Below are positions 10,601 to 26,700 of a stretch of DNA of 64,000 nt, one piece after another; position 1 is the first letter of the stretch, and every line of letters starts with the position of its first letter. The notes beneath the pieces are model-generated. The model was not told where the DNA came from and did not search any database. It saw only the letters and a list, made by a program, of their open reading frames with translations. Position numbers and translations under genes: made by a program. Source of the DNA: Blasia pusilla (lineage: Eukaryota > Marchantiophyta > Marchantiopsida > Blasiales); NCBI GenBank assembly GCA_050084515.1, contig CM114272.1:19158001-19222000 (forward strand). Reading direction: 5' to 3'.

Positions 10601-11637
10601 CGTCATGTTAGGTAGATGAGATGTGTGTGTCATCTTAGTGTTGTCAATCTTAGAGTTGTAAATAGTACGTTCAGTATGACACGCTCTCATCGTTGACCTA
10701 CACCCAAACACACTCCCATTAGTCAGGCTTGGGTCAAGCGGCCTTCCAACCCACCAAGTTCTCGACTCGGCACCTCATAAAGCTCAACCCTCCCCTATTC
10801 CTAGGTTCCCAACATGGGCTAGTCTTTCAAGACTTGGGACAGACTTTCGGTTAGTCCAGGCACCTAAAACGGAGTTTGCACGTCTTGCGGTACGTCCCAA
10901 CTGTCCAATGGACCTTGCATGAGCCCCCAACTGAGACTCAAAAATATGAGTCGTGAGTTGGAATTGAAAAGGGACCTCTGAAGTCCACTTTATTGGACTT
11001 GGTTTGGGTTTCGAATCCCAACGCCAAAACTCCCAATCCATTTCGTGCCCTTGAGTCGACCCACGGCGCCCAAAGTGGGGTTAGAGTCCCAAGCACCTTT
11101 GGAGACCTTTCCCCTTTCTAGTACTTATGGGGATTCCCGGAGTCCTCCTACCTTTGGGGAAGAGCACCCGTGCCCCCCTTTTCGCCCTCAACACGAGTCA
11201 CCGTACAGACAATTTTGGCCCATATCTTGGCTTTTGCTCAAGCGTTTTCCAAGATCTTTGGTGCGTTGGAACCGGCTTTGCATAAGCTTTCCAATGCTTT
11301 CTTAGTTGTCCCAAATGCTTCTTGGGACTAAAATTATGGTCAAAAGTACAGTCAAAAACTCGAAACGCAAGCCGCGTCCCAAGTCCAGTTCTCACCCCTT
11401 AATTGGCCATGTCTCCTTCCAAGACTCGACTTCTCTTAAGTCTGGGTTCTGTGTTTGGTTTTGGTTTCCTTAGTCGCGACCATAAACACATGAAACACTT
11501 GAAACGCTCGCCACGCTTGCATCTTGCCCTTGTGTTTCCCTAATGCCAAAACCCAAACCATCCTAGCGTGAGCCCACTAGAGTTCGGATGTTCCGCTTGG
11601 CGCTCGTTTGGTTATGAGGATCCCTTTGCACATAGTT
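10601..11637. other. Non-coding spacer, unrecognised repeat-like sequence
   Basis: Moderately GC-rich with recurrent GAGTCCCAAG/CTTGGGAC words. Open frames up to 86 codons on both strands have no recognisable domain and look like chance. I could not assign it to a transposon family. Confidence 0.4.
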
Positions 11638-11728
11638 TGCATAACTTTACCAATGTAACTAGAGTACTAGTTACATTGGTAAAGGTAATTGATGGATGTG
11701 ATGGTCGCATAACTTTACCAATGTAACT
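11638..11728. repeat. Foldback: 18-bp perfect inverted repeat plus third copy
   Basis: CTTTACCAATGTAACTAG (11645-11662) and its exact complement (11667-11684) are separated by AGTA. A third, direct copy of GCATAACTTTACCAATGTAAC lies at about 11708-11728. A small MITE remnant or hairpin; no gene is seen. Confidence 0.7.
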
Positions 11729-13500
11729 TCTTGAAGACCAAATCCAAATCTTCCTCTTTGCAAACTTTAAGTTCAAAGTGGGAACTTCTTCTTTGGTCAA
11801 TGTAGAGGATAGGACCTTTGTAACATGTTGAACTATCTTGTAGCATTTTTACCACCACATCAAAGTATGTAAAAGATACTTTAGAGTATATAATGAAATT
11901 CAATAATTTATGGGATATAAATTAATTTTAGTATAAACATATAAGATACTAGTGTATACTTATAAGATGCACAAGTTTAAATTACCTCCTAAATTGATAA
12001 TTAACTTTCAAAACTCTCTCAAGTATGATTTTAAATCTATTTTGAGTGATCCTATTGGTTCAAAAGACAAATAATCTTATTGGTTGAGAGTATCAAGCAT
12101 CAAGAGGAGAAGAGTTTGAAAATTTAAGGGACATTCTCCAATAATAATATAGATGAAATCCACCCTTTATAACAATAATAATCCAAAAATTTTCACTTTC
12201 TATTTAAATATTTCAAGGGTATTGTAGAATGAGTTTAGGATACAATCAAATTCTTAGAAACAAACCCAAAACGAGAGGTTAGTTTTGGTTGAGGGAGTGG
12301 CCAAATCTACCCTTTACCTTGGATAAAGGTAAAGTGTCGATTTCTACAAAATTATACATAAGTGGAGGGTCTCCAAGCGTATTTGAAATCATGAGGGTGG
12401 ACCAAGAGCATGAGAATGGATTGAGAGGTTAGTTTTGGACTTTTGACACCAAACTAAATCCATAGAGTTGAGTTATGGATAGCATTCTTGGATCTCAACA
12501 CGTGGCTCAAATACCATGTTTTGATAACAAACTCCATCAAGGTCCATTGGATGGTCAGGACCGCCAAGCACTCTTCTCCATTTCAAGTCCCTAGATTATC
12601 AAGGAAACTTGTCTCCAAATCTTAAACGACTTGCCTATATTAGAGGGTACATGACCCTTGTAGATTTGGTGAGTCTCAAAGATAACCTCGAGACCTATAC
12701 TTGGAGATGCAAATTGGTGGACCGAGACAGTGGCTAATCTAAATATGTTTGGATGCAAATCAATAAGTGTGACCTAGAAAACGCGATATTTCATAACACA
12801 CAAGATTAGCATTCAAGGGAGTTGACGCACAACATAGTGAATATATAGACAATGAACATCAAAATTACCCACTATCGTCTTTCACAATTCCCTTTCCACT
12901 AATCTTCAAAATAAATTTTCATTTTTTCATAAGTAAAACTCAAATGCTCTTGAAATATCAAAGATGGGGAAGTATGTTTCGTTCGAAGGATGGATTTTAT
13001 GACCAATACCCCATAGTGAAAATTTAGATTGTTGGGCCAATGCACAATACCATAACTATAGATCCTGAAGCACATCTGAGCCCCAATCACTTGCTTTCAT
13101 AATGCTCATAAGAGTACACAATAGGACCTGATTGATGAGCTCTTAAGATATAACCACCATGATACAATCCTCACTATGGTCCAAGCAATGTATTGGTAAC
13201 ATCCTGCTGGTAGCGAATGGCCTGGATGGGCATAATGACTTTTTCGGTTGCAAATGTAGATAGTGCAAGATGAGTGGAATGGGGGAAAAGAACAGAATTA
13301 TTTAGGTAGAGGCTGGAAAATTTTGTACCATGGACTTCACTAAAGCCAAGACTATCGTCATACATAGACGAAGATAACTTCCGTCTCCATGAAGGGAACC
13401 TAAGAATATCAACACCTAGAGTGCTTCTAATATTGTATGGTGTTCCTAGGGATGTGTCATTTATGTACGCCCAGATGGGTTGGAGACCAAATCCCTACTA
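11729..13500. other. AT-rich spacer downstream of the cytidylyltransferase gene
   Basis: No coding region recognised. It should include the 3' untranslated part of the minus-strand gene ending at 13501. A Helitron-like terminus lies at 12131-12153. Confidence 0.4.
12131..12153 (-). repeat. Helitron-like 5' terminus
   Basis: On the minus strand this reads TCTATATTATTATTGGAGA, preceded by A-rich sequence. Near-identical words occur at 28855-28879 and 29261-29284. Such starts (TC followed by an AT-rich run and GGAGA) are seen in plant Helitrons, but the 3' CTRR end and hairpin were not identified for this copy. Confidence 0.3.
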
Positions 13501-16454
<2,954 letters not shown>

Positions 16455-17950
16455 TAGACTTCGGTCGACAAACTTCAAGCGTGTCTCCACTAAGCAACTG
16501 AAAAGTCGAATCGACCAGAAGTTAACTCCGTAAAAGTTGGGCAGCGCCGGAGCTCCCAATTTCTTCTTTTAGCGATGCTGAGATTTAGGAAAATACCTGA
16601 CACATCTGCCGAAACGAATTAAACCAAGGTAAGCGTGACTCGTCAATTGGTCATCTTGCTTCCACCTCCGTCGTAATAATCAACCCCGCCCTGTCAATGG
16701 ACCTCTGAACTTCTCCGCGAATCATGTAAATGAAGAGTCAACCTCGGCCATTTCCGGATCTCTTTTCTTTTCCTCCTTGCTGGTAACAAACCCTAGCCTG
16801 TCAGTCGCTAATTTTGCGAGCGCATGGCAGACATAAAACCACAATCGAAGACCTCCTCCACTGCCTCCTCCTTCATATGCGCACCCTCCCTCTTTCAGTG
16901 AAACGTTCACAGATCCTCCCTCCCTCCTCCCGTTTACCGACTGATTGCAGGCCGCTTCAATCCACTCACCAGCACTATATCAGCAACAACCTATGTGGTG
17001 TCTTGGAACCTCAATTCTGCTTTAAAGACAGACGCGCCGGTTTGCCTCCCACACCGACAATCCAGTAGACTCGAACAGCAATTCTCTTCTTTCTACTCGA
17101 CTCCGCTATTTTTTTTCCGAATCAATTCGCGTCGATCTTGCGCGTCAAGATCCAATCCGCTCTGCAGAGCGGCGGGTGATGACGACGTCTACAACACCAA
17201 CTTTCGCAGCATATTTACTCCCGGAGCAGAGCAGAGCACCACAGCAGAGGAAGAAGCAAGCACGACGCCGCCCGCGGCACGAAAGAAAATGAGGAATCGC
17301 CTCACACTCAGTCCTTCCTTCCTTCCTCCCTGCCTCCCTCCCTCCCCTGCTCCGTGTCCTGGACGGGTGCCAGTAACTCCAGGCAATTAATTTTCTAATA
17401 ATTAATCATGATGAATATAGATGTAGATTCACACACATATACGGCGCGACCCCAAAGTCGTCGCTCTTCCGCGCTACTCTGTCCGGCGAATTTCCACGCG
17501 TCACCCCACCCCACCCCACCCCGTCCTCTCCCTCCGTCCCTCCTTCGCTCGGGACGCCAGGCTACTGGATCTTCGCGCTCCTAATTGCCGCCGTCCCCAA
17601 CTCGACGGACGTAGCCACTGGAAGCAGATACCCACTGCAACTTCCGCCGAGAGAAATGAAAAGAAAAGAAATGAAGAATCCGACGGGATGGATTCTCCGC
17701 AGCGCTGCCGTCCGTCTCATTCCGTCCGTCTGGCGGATGGATTCCACGTACCGACAAACGGCAGATCGCGCACCCATCCTTCTTGTCCTGTTCTTGTACT
17801 TTCCACGATTCACCACCACGCTCGTCTGTATGTCGCTTGAATCGTAGATCTGATCCTGCCCATATCGAGACCATATAATACGTGGTTTCGGGATTCCGGA
17901 TGCCGGCCTCACTCGCAGGGGATGAGGACTAGATTCCGATGCGTAGTAAG
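16455..17950 (-). promoter_or_regulatory. GC-rich 5' region of the cytidylyltransferase gene
   Basis: About 1.5 kb upstream of the proposed start is clearly richer in C, G and CpG than the flanks. It has pyrimidine tracts (CCTTCCTTCCTTCCTCCC at about 17315-17345 and ACCCCACCCCACCCCACC near 17505) and no convincing coding frame. It probably holds the promoter and 5' untranslated region, perhaps with a leader intron. No TATA box was singled out. Confidence 0.4.
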
Positions 17951-18997
17951 AGTGGGGCCCTGGAGTTACCAGAGGCGTGGATGGTGACGTGGACTACCCA
18001 CTAAAATGTCCACTGCACCTAGGGCGTGTGAGGACCCGTTTATCGTATGTTCATGCGCGTGCCGGAAATGGGCCCTTTTCCAGGTTTCCTTATGGGAAAA
18101 GATTAATTAACTTCCGAGAGAATTAGCATCATGCACAATTGAAGGACCTTTTGCCCCACTGACCGACCCTGTCTAACAATCCATGCATTCAGAGACCGGT
18201 TCCAAAACCGGCCTGGAGATGCCCAGGGTCTTATTCGGGTCTATGCCCTACACTCCAAACACAAACCCTCCAATGACCAAGATCACGATCTAGTCCGGCC
18301 TCATTTCATGTTGCTCTCTCTAGAAGCTCTAGAAGATGTGCATCCGAAGATATTATGTCCCAAGCGCATGGAATTTTGGTGAATCATCCTAATCGTATCA
18401 ACGATTGAATGCCACGCGGGAAACGATTGTCAATGCCTTTATGGGAGGACACGGAATCCTTGAAAGAAATACGTGTTGGATGACTTATTTGTCTCGTATT
18501 AGTCCTCGTGTGCATCCAGATAGATTTGTGTGTCGTTTATGGCATAAGCATCTCTTACATAGAGTTTACGTTTTGAAATCACTTTATTATAAACGTTTAC
18601 GTTTTGTAGAAATCTATATAGTAATGGACGATCCTAAGAAGATAAAATAGTTCCACAATCTTCTATATTTGCTTAAGCGGCCCCCACCCAACTTTCCTTG
18701 CTTAGTGCACCCCGTCCCCTTTTAGTTGGCTCAAGTGCGAAACCCGAATTTTGGATATTGTTATTTGAATTAGGCGCATGCGCCTTGAGAGGAATAAGAG
18801 GCATATGACCTTAGAAGGGAACAGTTTCTGGTCGCATGTGGCTATATCTGATGTTGAAATAGCTGCATGTGCATGTAGATCAAGTACGAGGGGATAATTT
18901 TGAAGAACCCACATATGCTGCAATGTATCACGAACAGGAGCGTTTACATTTTGCATTTTATTTCATCTTATAATTAAATTTTAAATTTTTAAGCATT

Positions 18998-19028
<31 letters not shown>

Positions 19029-21220
19029 AGCAAGAGATCTTAAACGAGGAAAAAATAACTTTTTGAATCACTAAATAACGATTGAGTAAGATCCTTAATC
19101 TACTTGAGGGAATCCAATTTTAATTCACCAATGCTAGTACCCTACTCTAACTTATGCTGGGATAAATTTTAGAAACATAAGATTTTTCTTGGGGTATACT
19201 CCTCTTGTAGCTCCAAGGCTTCAAGAAGTTAATATATGCATGTAGGTCATCCTAACTTGAATAATGGGTTTCTAATTGATTAAGAATTTCATGAAACCTC
19301 CAAGAAGCTCTTGCAAAAGCTTATATGCATACATACATAAGTCACTAATGGAGGCTAATAGCGAGGCAATCTTGGCCTCTCCATTTATATCCCCACATAT
19401 AACCCATCTATTAGGTCCACTATCTACTCATGCTCAATGATAAATATCATAACATAGTGAGAAACTTGTGCTACATGAGGAACAAATAAATATTTGAATT
19501 CCATCCAATAGTCATACTTGATAATTAATTGCCGAAAAAAAATTTCTCGTTGTAATTTTTTTCCCTATGTGAAAGTCTTGCATCCAAGAAGCTCTTGGCC
19601 AAGTAAGAACTCATCTTATGTTAATGGTATTTGTAGTATTATTCATGATAGAGGCCGAGTAGTGTAAAATGATCGAGTAATCTATGTGCCAATGTTTAAA
19701 GAGTTTCAATCATGGTTTTCATTAAGATGTCAATTTTGGTCATCAAGACTTTATGAATAATTATTTTCATTTACATTTTATTCTTCTCAAATTAAGATTA
19801 TTTAATTACTTTCAATTAGAAAATTCTTTTTTCTATACGTCACACAAGTCATCTCAGTAATATATAAAGCTAATAGTACTTGGATAAGCATCTCTTAAAT
19901 GTTCTATTCTAGATGAAGTATCCAAAAGTTTTATACTTTTCACTTTTTATTTTATAAATTATTGGAATTCAGAAATAAATGGCTTTCTCAATTCCAAAAT
20001 GATTTATTTATTTCATTTAGTCGATTTTTATTAAAAAATATGAATAATATGTTTTTGGAATTGAAGGAAAATTTCTTATAAGAATGAAGGCTTATTCCTA
20101 AGGAGGAATGTTTAACCTCCTTTTGGAGGCAAAGACTTGTAGTCACTTTTCTTTGGGCCATTTTGGGAGGACCTCATGTTTCTTTAAAAAAATAATTTAG
20201 GATAATAATAATTAAGGCAGATTTTTTTATATACAATATAAACACCACCTCCAAATCTTGAATACACAATATTATCATCTGAATAGAGTAGTAGTTGAGT
20301 GCCCAAGCGACATGCGAGGCCAATGGGACCCCTCTCTAGGGCTTTGCAGAAGATCCATCCGTCTTGGCCTCACTAGTCCTCATTTGTATGTCCCCTCCTA
20401 CTACAACCTTCTCTTTTCAAAGAATCATGGAAGGGTGGATGAGGGTCCTTTCCTTGCTCATTTCCCCCCTCCTATTGAAATTTTATTCCTCGTTCTTCCT
20501 ACATCTTCTATTGAAATTTAACACGATTTTTTTCATAAAATCCTTCCTTATTTAAAATTTATCAATTCTACGGATTATTCCACTACCCTCTCACAAAATA
20601 AATTTCCCAATTGAAGATAAATAAATTTTTTTTTTTAACTAAACCTTCCCTTGTTGAAAATTTCCACCTTTTTCTCGTCCCCTCCTCTTTTCAAAATTCC
20701 CATACAGAAAATTCATCCATATCTATTTTCTTCTATTTTTATTAAGAACTGAATTTATTTTCTTATGAATCTTTCACTTCTAAAAACTTACTCTCTTTCT
20801 GTTCTCTTTCCCTATTCAAAATTATTCAACTTTATATTCCCTCCTCCATTTGTTAAAAAGAAAACTCTTAAATATTTTCTAAAACTCTATATGATTGAAA
20901 TTTAATCTTTTTCTGTCCCCATTGAAAAGAATGTCCTCTAGAATCTATTATTTTAAAATGACTCTTTGATAGAGTTATCTCTTTTTTGTCTTTTCCTCAC
21001 TGATAAATACAAAAAAAATTCTTAAATTACATATAATATCTAAGATATATTTCATAAATTTTGATAATTCAATTCATGAAAATCAATCCTCACAAGTTTT
21101 TTTATAAATTTTTTTATAATAAAACGTGAAATATTATTATTTAATTTTTGATAATTTATTATCAGCGCTGAAATAATATAATTCAAAATTTCGATGGAAA
21201 TGGTCGTATTTCATTCATTT
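17951..21220. other. AT-rich intergenic spacer
   Basis: No gene seen. It contains an (AT)n microsatellite at 18999-19023. From about 20440 to 21000 there is a loose succession of CCTCC / TTGAAATTT-type words that looks like a very degenerate tandem repeat of roughly 50-60 bp. Open frames are short. Confidence 0.45.
18999..19023. repeat. (AT)n microsatellite
   Basis: Uninterrupted alternating AT of about 25 bases followed by an A run. Confidence 0.9.
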
Positions 21221-21906
21221 TATGTCAATTAATTCATAAATATTAACCTACACATACTCCTCATACTGGACAACGCACGGAATGCCACCGATGCGACGGA
21301 ACTACAGTGCGGACTGACTACCGTGTCACACTTTCTACGAATGGCAATCTCTGTAGTGACACCTGGTACAGTTCCTGTCCACGTCGCACCACGTGGTTTG
21401 TTGCCAGTGGCTTGTCTTCCCGTGAAACCTATTTCTCTTGTCAACTAGTGTGCCAGTGATACGCACTTTGCCAGGGACGTGTGAGTGGCCTGTAAGTTTC
21501 TAATTGGGACGCCGAGTGTTTATCCAATTGGCGGGGTATGTCAAGAAGCAGCTGTCGTACGACGCTTCGTTAAGCTCTTACTTTTACTTTTACAGTCGGC
21601 TGTTAGCGTGAATGGATGTGCGTTGTGCTGTCAATCCGTTGATCGGCTCGGCGTTCCCATAGAGTCGTCAGCAGAGCGTTTCCTGGCACCGGATATAGAG
21701 AGGACGGAGGACCAGGCGAACCATGCCACGTATCGTGGGGTATTCGACGGTACGACCTCGACCTTGTGAGGGACCGACGGAATGATCGGCAACTACCGAC
21801 GAGCCTCACGTTACAAGAACTAAATAATATATGTATAAATAGAAAAAAGAATGGGATACAAATGAGGGGGCATAGAGAACCAAATAAAACCCCAAGGGCC
21901 AAAATC
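21221..21906. other. Spacer of mixed composition, no recognised gene
   Basis: GC content rises compared with the AT-rich spacer. Overlapping open frames of 71-136 codons on both strands have no recognisable domain. Confidence 0.35.
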
Positions 21907-21946
21907 ATCTCTCTCCTCTGGCCAAAATCGGCCAGAGGAGAGAGAT
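21907..21946. repeat. Perfect 17-bp hairpin
   Basis: ATCTCTCTCCTCTGGCC (21907-21923) and its exact reverse complement (21930-21946) enclose the 6-base loop AAAATC. No T-run follows that would suggest a terminator-like role. Confidence 0.9.
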
Positions 21947-22212
21947 GGGGGCCTTCCTTCTTAACAGTAGAGACAATATCAGAAACATCTAGAGAACTAT
22001 GACTACTACTCAATGGGCCTCTAGCATTGGCGTTTCCAACCGTTTGAGCCCGTCGTAAAAGCCCATTTGCCTAGGCACGCTGCAAAACTATGGAGACTCG
22101 TTGCCTACAATAAAATATTGCAATGGCTAAAAACAACCCATTTCTCGATTGGAGATGATGGGCGCAATCCGTAAGGAAGGAGTCAAACCTCTTCCCCATA
22201 GCCCCGTACATC

Positions 22213-23379
22213 TCAATGGCTAGGGGGGGTAAATCGATGTCCGTCATGAAGTCGATTTTGAATGTGGGTCTTTTTGACCGCCGCCGCCGCTCCTTGTAGC
22301 AATATCCCTTGTGCCACCACTTGGGCTCGCACTGCCTTCTGCGTAGGATCCGTCACTACAACATCCGCTACCACCACCTCAGACTCTCGCGTCATGTAGA
22401 GATAAGCACGGATAAGGGAATCCCGCATGGAGTAGTGCCTCTCTCTCTGTATATGGAATCCACTCTCTCGAGCAATAGAGAACATAATATCCCGCACTGC
22501 ATCGTAAGTGGCTGTCCTCTCACCCCCAAGTGGACACCGTGCCAAATGCACACCAAGTGGATCCAGACTCTGGCGATACTCGCAATGTGTCAAACCAACC
22601 ACCGATGGCTGGGGCAGACCCAGTTGGAACCGCATCATTGTAGTGTAGGTAAGTGGTGCGATGCGGAAAGCCACGATGAGGGGACGAGCCCCCACCAATG
22701 AGTCTGCCCTCTTTTTGGAGCAAGAGCGAATACGGGCCCGAACCTCCATGGGCATATTCCCGTCCGACATAGTAGCTCTAAACAATGCATCAAAGTGGGC
22801 TTCCATCAAAGAAGATTTGAGCCCAGAATGTCCGAAGGTAACTAGGGAAGAGAAAGCGAGAAGAATTGCTCTAGCCTTAACAAGAAGGGAGTCTCTACAA
22901 GCTGTGAGTGCAGACCGAAGTGGGAAAAGACCATCCTCAACTTGGGAAACGTATTGAAAAAGTAGCGGTCTATCCCTAACAAAAAATCGGGAGCAAAAGA
23001 GGGGTGCTATAATGGCCAAACTCCCTAAAAAAGCTGAAGACGCCACTAACTCAATCGCTATGAGACCTACTCCACCAAAGGCAATCGGCCAAGAAGCTTG
23101 TCTACGAGCTAACTCCCCCGCGGGGCACTCTAATGAGCCGGATCCTAGAAGATCCCCAAACGCCTGCATGATCTTTCTATCCAAGGATCTATACAAGGAA
23201 GAAATATGGCTAGACGCCCACACGGTTCTACACAGATAACCAGGTCTACAAGAAAAATATGACGAGAGGATTCCATAAGCTACTTGAGGGTCACCAATCC
23301 TTGTGAGACCGTCGACGTATAAGAACGCATGTTGCTCATACGTTCTAATCAGATTGGTGATTGAAAGTGTAGCGGCCAA
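22213..23379 (-). pseudogene. LINE (non-LTR retrotransposon) C-terminal fragment, 388 codons open
   Basis: An uninterrupted minus-strand frame resembles the region after the RT of a class of non-LTR elements. It has DPQVAYGILSSYFSCRPGYL, then ARRQASWPIAFGGVGL (the R-L-P-GGLGL-type motif at about residues 90-105), and a cysteine/histidine block HCEYRQSLDPLGVHLARCP (about 268-286) followed by VRDIMFSIARESG. The end, VVVADVVVTDPTQ, resembles the acidic core of a restriction-like endonuclease. The catalytic RT palm is missing upstream, so this is a 5'-truncated insertion, as usual for LINEs, and is unlikely to be functional alone. Its open state suggests a fairly recent insertion. Confidence 0.65.
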
Positions 23380-24099
23380 GTATGGGGCTCTTTAATGCCC
23401 CTCACAAGACCTATCAGTGGGACGACCTGTGCAGGTCCAGTGGAGGCACCAACCAAAGACGCCTTCATAAGCTCAAGAACCAACCAAAGACAGGGTCGGG
23501 AAACCGGCACCTGGGAATTCCGTTCCACTTCTCCCGACCCTTTCCAACGTGGTTGACCTCAATTGCGACGTAGAGGCGCTACGTTGAAAACTACGTCATG
23601 TAGCCCAGTCGTTGTTGACAATTTTCGTATCTGTACCTCCAGTTGCATGCTTCATATGAGTGTAAAGTAGATGGAGAATATTTAGGGATGGCGGTTGTTA
23701 TGTTATTATGTCTATCTTTGGTTTTTAATGGCCGTTAGTATGGCCATGTTTCAACACAATGAATGGGCAGAACCGGGATTACCTGTTTACCTAGAAAGCT
23801 GCCGGCCACACCACTCATGCCGATTTACTGCCGCATCACCTATTGGCTGCCGGGAAAACTCGAAGAATGGGAGGGTTAGTCAGTGCTAGTGTAAAGATTA
23901 ATTCAATCTAAGCCCTCCATCGTAGGGCAAGCCGCCAGGTCCGGTGAGGCATAGCCGCATGGGCATTGACCGGACTCGGGAGTGGCGGGAGCATGGAGGT
24001 GAGGGCCCGAGAGCCACTGGCCCAAGGGGGGTAGTTTGGAGGGGGAATCGGAGGGGCTGGCATTTTCATGCCTCCCTGCTCCTTGGATTTTGTCTAGTC
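23380..24099. other. Spacer upstream of LINE fragment
   Basis: No gene recognised. A short inverted repeat (AGGGTCGGGA near 23484 and TCCCGACCCT near 23539) is present. Confidence 0.35.
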
Positions 24100-24240
24100 C
24101 TGACTCCCCACTCTTGTGCGTGTTGTTGCTGCTCTCGTCTAGGCCCAACTCTTGACTCTTGCACACGCTGTTGTTGCTCTCGTGACTTGTCCAGGCCTGA
24201 CTCTCGCGCGTGTTGTTGCTGCTCTCGTTCAGGCCTAAGC
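24100..24240. repeat. Minisatellite, about 45-bp period
   Basis: The block GCGTGTTGTTGCTGCTCTCGT recurs at about 24117-24138, 24163-24182 and 24207-24228 with related sequence between (AGGCC-GACTCT). On the minus strand it gives repeated Glu-Ser-Ser-Asn-Asn words inside a 148-codon frame (23903-24349), which I read as low-complexity and not a gene. Confidence 0.65.
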
Positions 24241-25016
24241 TGGCCGACTCTCGCGTTGCTCTCGTACAATCCATACTCCCAACTCGTGCTCGTCCTGCCT
24301 CGACTCTTGCTTGCTCTGGTCCAGTCCCGACTCCTGACTCCCAACTCACGCGCTTGTTTGTTAGTCCCCATGTATTCTTGAGTCTCCGTTGCCCTAGAGC
24401 TCCACACTCGGGGACTCCGACTGCCCGTCACTACCGTGCTGCACTCGAACTTTGAAGCTCCACACTTGAGGACTGCGGTGCTACTGTGTTTGAAGTCTTT
24501 GAAGTCTCCGCCACTCCAAAGTTTACAATCTCCATTCCTCTACTCGGTTCGCTTTATTCGCCCTACATGCTCGACTCTCCGTGTTTGTGAGCTTGATCGT
24601 TCACTCTCCACTACTGCTTGAGTCTCTGGTGCTTTGGTGCTTAAACTCTCCAATCCATGCTGCCACTACTGTACATGAATCCAAGCCGGGATTAGGGATC
24701 TTTGGCTGTCTCCGAGAGTCTTCATCGAGTCTCCCTTCTAGCCCGTTGGAGTTACTTTGCCACCCATGACGACGTTTCATGCAGGTTGTTGCTAGATCTT
24801 AGTTTGTTTGATAACACATTGCACTAACTGGCACTTTTGAGGTTTTAAAGACACTTCAATTTCGCACCTTCGTGAGCTTCCTCGTTTCTTTAGTACCTAG
24901 TAATTGACACGTTTATGTTGTGCACCGTGCACGGCTTTGCTTATCGTTTTGCTTAGGGTCGAGCCATGGGTAGGGCATTAAGGATAGCGGGTTTTGGGTT
25001 ACTTCAATGAAGAGCA
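24241..25016. other. Spacer with CT-rich low-complexity sequence
   Basis: Continuation of CTC/ACTC-rich sequence to about 24770, then unremarkable spacer up to the hAT relic. No gene seen. Confidence 0.35.
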
Positions 25017-26640
25017 TTGTTGCGTACTCTTGCAAATAACCTACACTTATTATACAATAGGTCATTTACACCATATTTTAGTATCTACGTCATAGTTTTG
25101 CACCCTCTAAGCCTCTACATGGCTAAGAGACAGCGAACTATGAATGAGATGCTGCACAAGGAAGTTAGGCAAGACTTTGCAGAGGATAGCAGTAGATCGG
25201 GATCATTGGATGGGAGAGAAAGGGACAAATCAAATACTCCTTTGATAAGTCAGAGTGAGAAAAATAGTTTGGCTTGGAAGGATGTTTGGTATACCTTGTT
25301 TGATTGGATAGAATTCTATGTAGAATCTGGTAGGATTTTCTGTAGAGTTTATAGACAGGGTAAGGGGAAAAGCTCCTTTGCTAGGGATGGTGCCATTAAC
25401 TCTAAGGTTTTGGCCTTCAGGGATCATGGTAAATCAAACGAGCACATGAAGCTTGTATATGCATGGGTTGAGAATGTGAGGAAGAGATCTATGGCCAAGG
25501 CTATAGCCACTAAAAATCGAACTTGTGATCTTGCTTTTTTGACTCTATTCAAATGCGCATATTTCATTGCAAAGGAAGCCTTGCCATTTGCAAAGTTCTC
25601 AAATCTGTGTAAGTTATTGATTTCTGTGAATGCACCTATAATCCACGACTTGTAGCAAGATGAAAAAAGTTGTGCTGATATGTGTTATTACATTAGCCAA
25701 GTTTTTCTTAGGAGGAAACTTTCTAAAGTGCAACAATCTCCTTTCTTTGGGATAATGATTGACGAGTCCATAGATATACCTCGTTGTGTTTGAAACCTAC
25801 TTAGATGAAGGCTAGATGGAGAGTTCTTTCATAGGATTGCTACAATGTACAGAGAAATGTTCGAATGCAATCACTAAAAATTTGTTGAAGTTGATAAAGG
25901 ATTTGAGACTAGAGGGATCCAAAGGGTGGCCTTTGGATCTTATGGAGCTTCCACTATGGTAGGAAGTTAGAATGGAGTAGTCTCTCACTTCAAACATAAT
26001 GTAAATCCTTTTATGTTGTCTGTGGTCTGGCACATAGGACAAACTAGGCTGCTTTAACAACAGCAAAAGGTGCAGGGTGTAAAAATATATCTAAAGAAGT
26101 AGATTCAATTTTGAATGCAATAGCTGGATATTTTACAAGGTCTTCTAAGAGGAACTGTGGTCTTGCAACTTTGCAAAAGAGGTTGAAAAATTCTCAAAAG
26201 GTGATGAAGAGGTATCATAAAATTCGTTGGATGTCACGTTGGCAGGCTGTTACTACTTTATGAGACTCGTTGGAATCTGTCCTCATATATTTCAGAGATA
26301 CCTTTCACTCTGAAGATGATGGTAATGCTGCCAATTTGTATAACAAAGTGAGATCATTTCAAATGATCTATCTATTGTACTTTGTGGCAAATATTTTGTT
26401 TCTTCTTGCTAACTTGAGTAAGGTGTTCCAATATAAGTTTTTAGATGTTAGTACCATAAGTAGTAGTGCGACTTCTGTAATAGCTTCCATAAATTTTTTT
26501 TTTGTGATGGTGAACCTTGATCCGAATGCTTCTACTTTATGTGAAGAAATAGGTTATCATATTCTACCAGACTTTGGTCCTCTAGGGGGGTATTTGAAAC
26601 GTTTACAATCTGAGATTATGGGTTGAAAATTCCATAGCAT
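25017..26640 (+). pseudogene. hAT-superfamily transposase relic (TTF zinc finger / DUF4371 type)
   Basis: The open frame 25017-25655 (likely start MAKRQRTMNE at about 25119) contains a TTF/BED-like region: ESGRIFCRVYRQGKGK, then KVLAFRDHGKSNEHMKL, as in ZNF862-like hAT transposases. After a stop at 25653 it continues in other frames with IMIDESIDIP (about 25752-25785; DUF4371 start), a region near 26190-26260 (RYHKIRWMSRWQAV) and 26270-26626 (DSLESVLIYFRDTF onward). A cut-and-paste transposase would excise elements flanked by 8-bp duplications. Multiple breaks make it dead. A related fragment lies on the minus strand at 60850-61090, and hAT-like MITEs occur in the window. Confidence 0.7.
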
Positions 26641-26700
26641 TGAAATGTTGAGGGATCTGACATGAAAGGATCTAGAGGTTGCCTTATTGTTTCAAACGAA

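Noticed and set aside
16722-17390. Several 62-131 codon frames upstream of the cytidylyltransferase
   Set aside because: Frames on both strands in a GC-rich, pyrimidine-tract region; better explained as promoter and leader.
23903-24349. 148-codon Ser/Asn/Glu-rich minus-strand frame
   Set aside because: Direct translation of the 45-bp minisatellite; no plausible protein features beyond the repeat.
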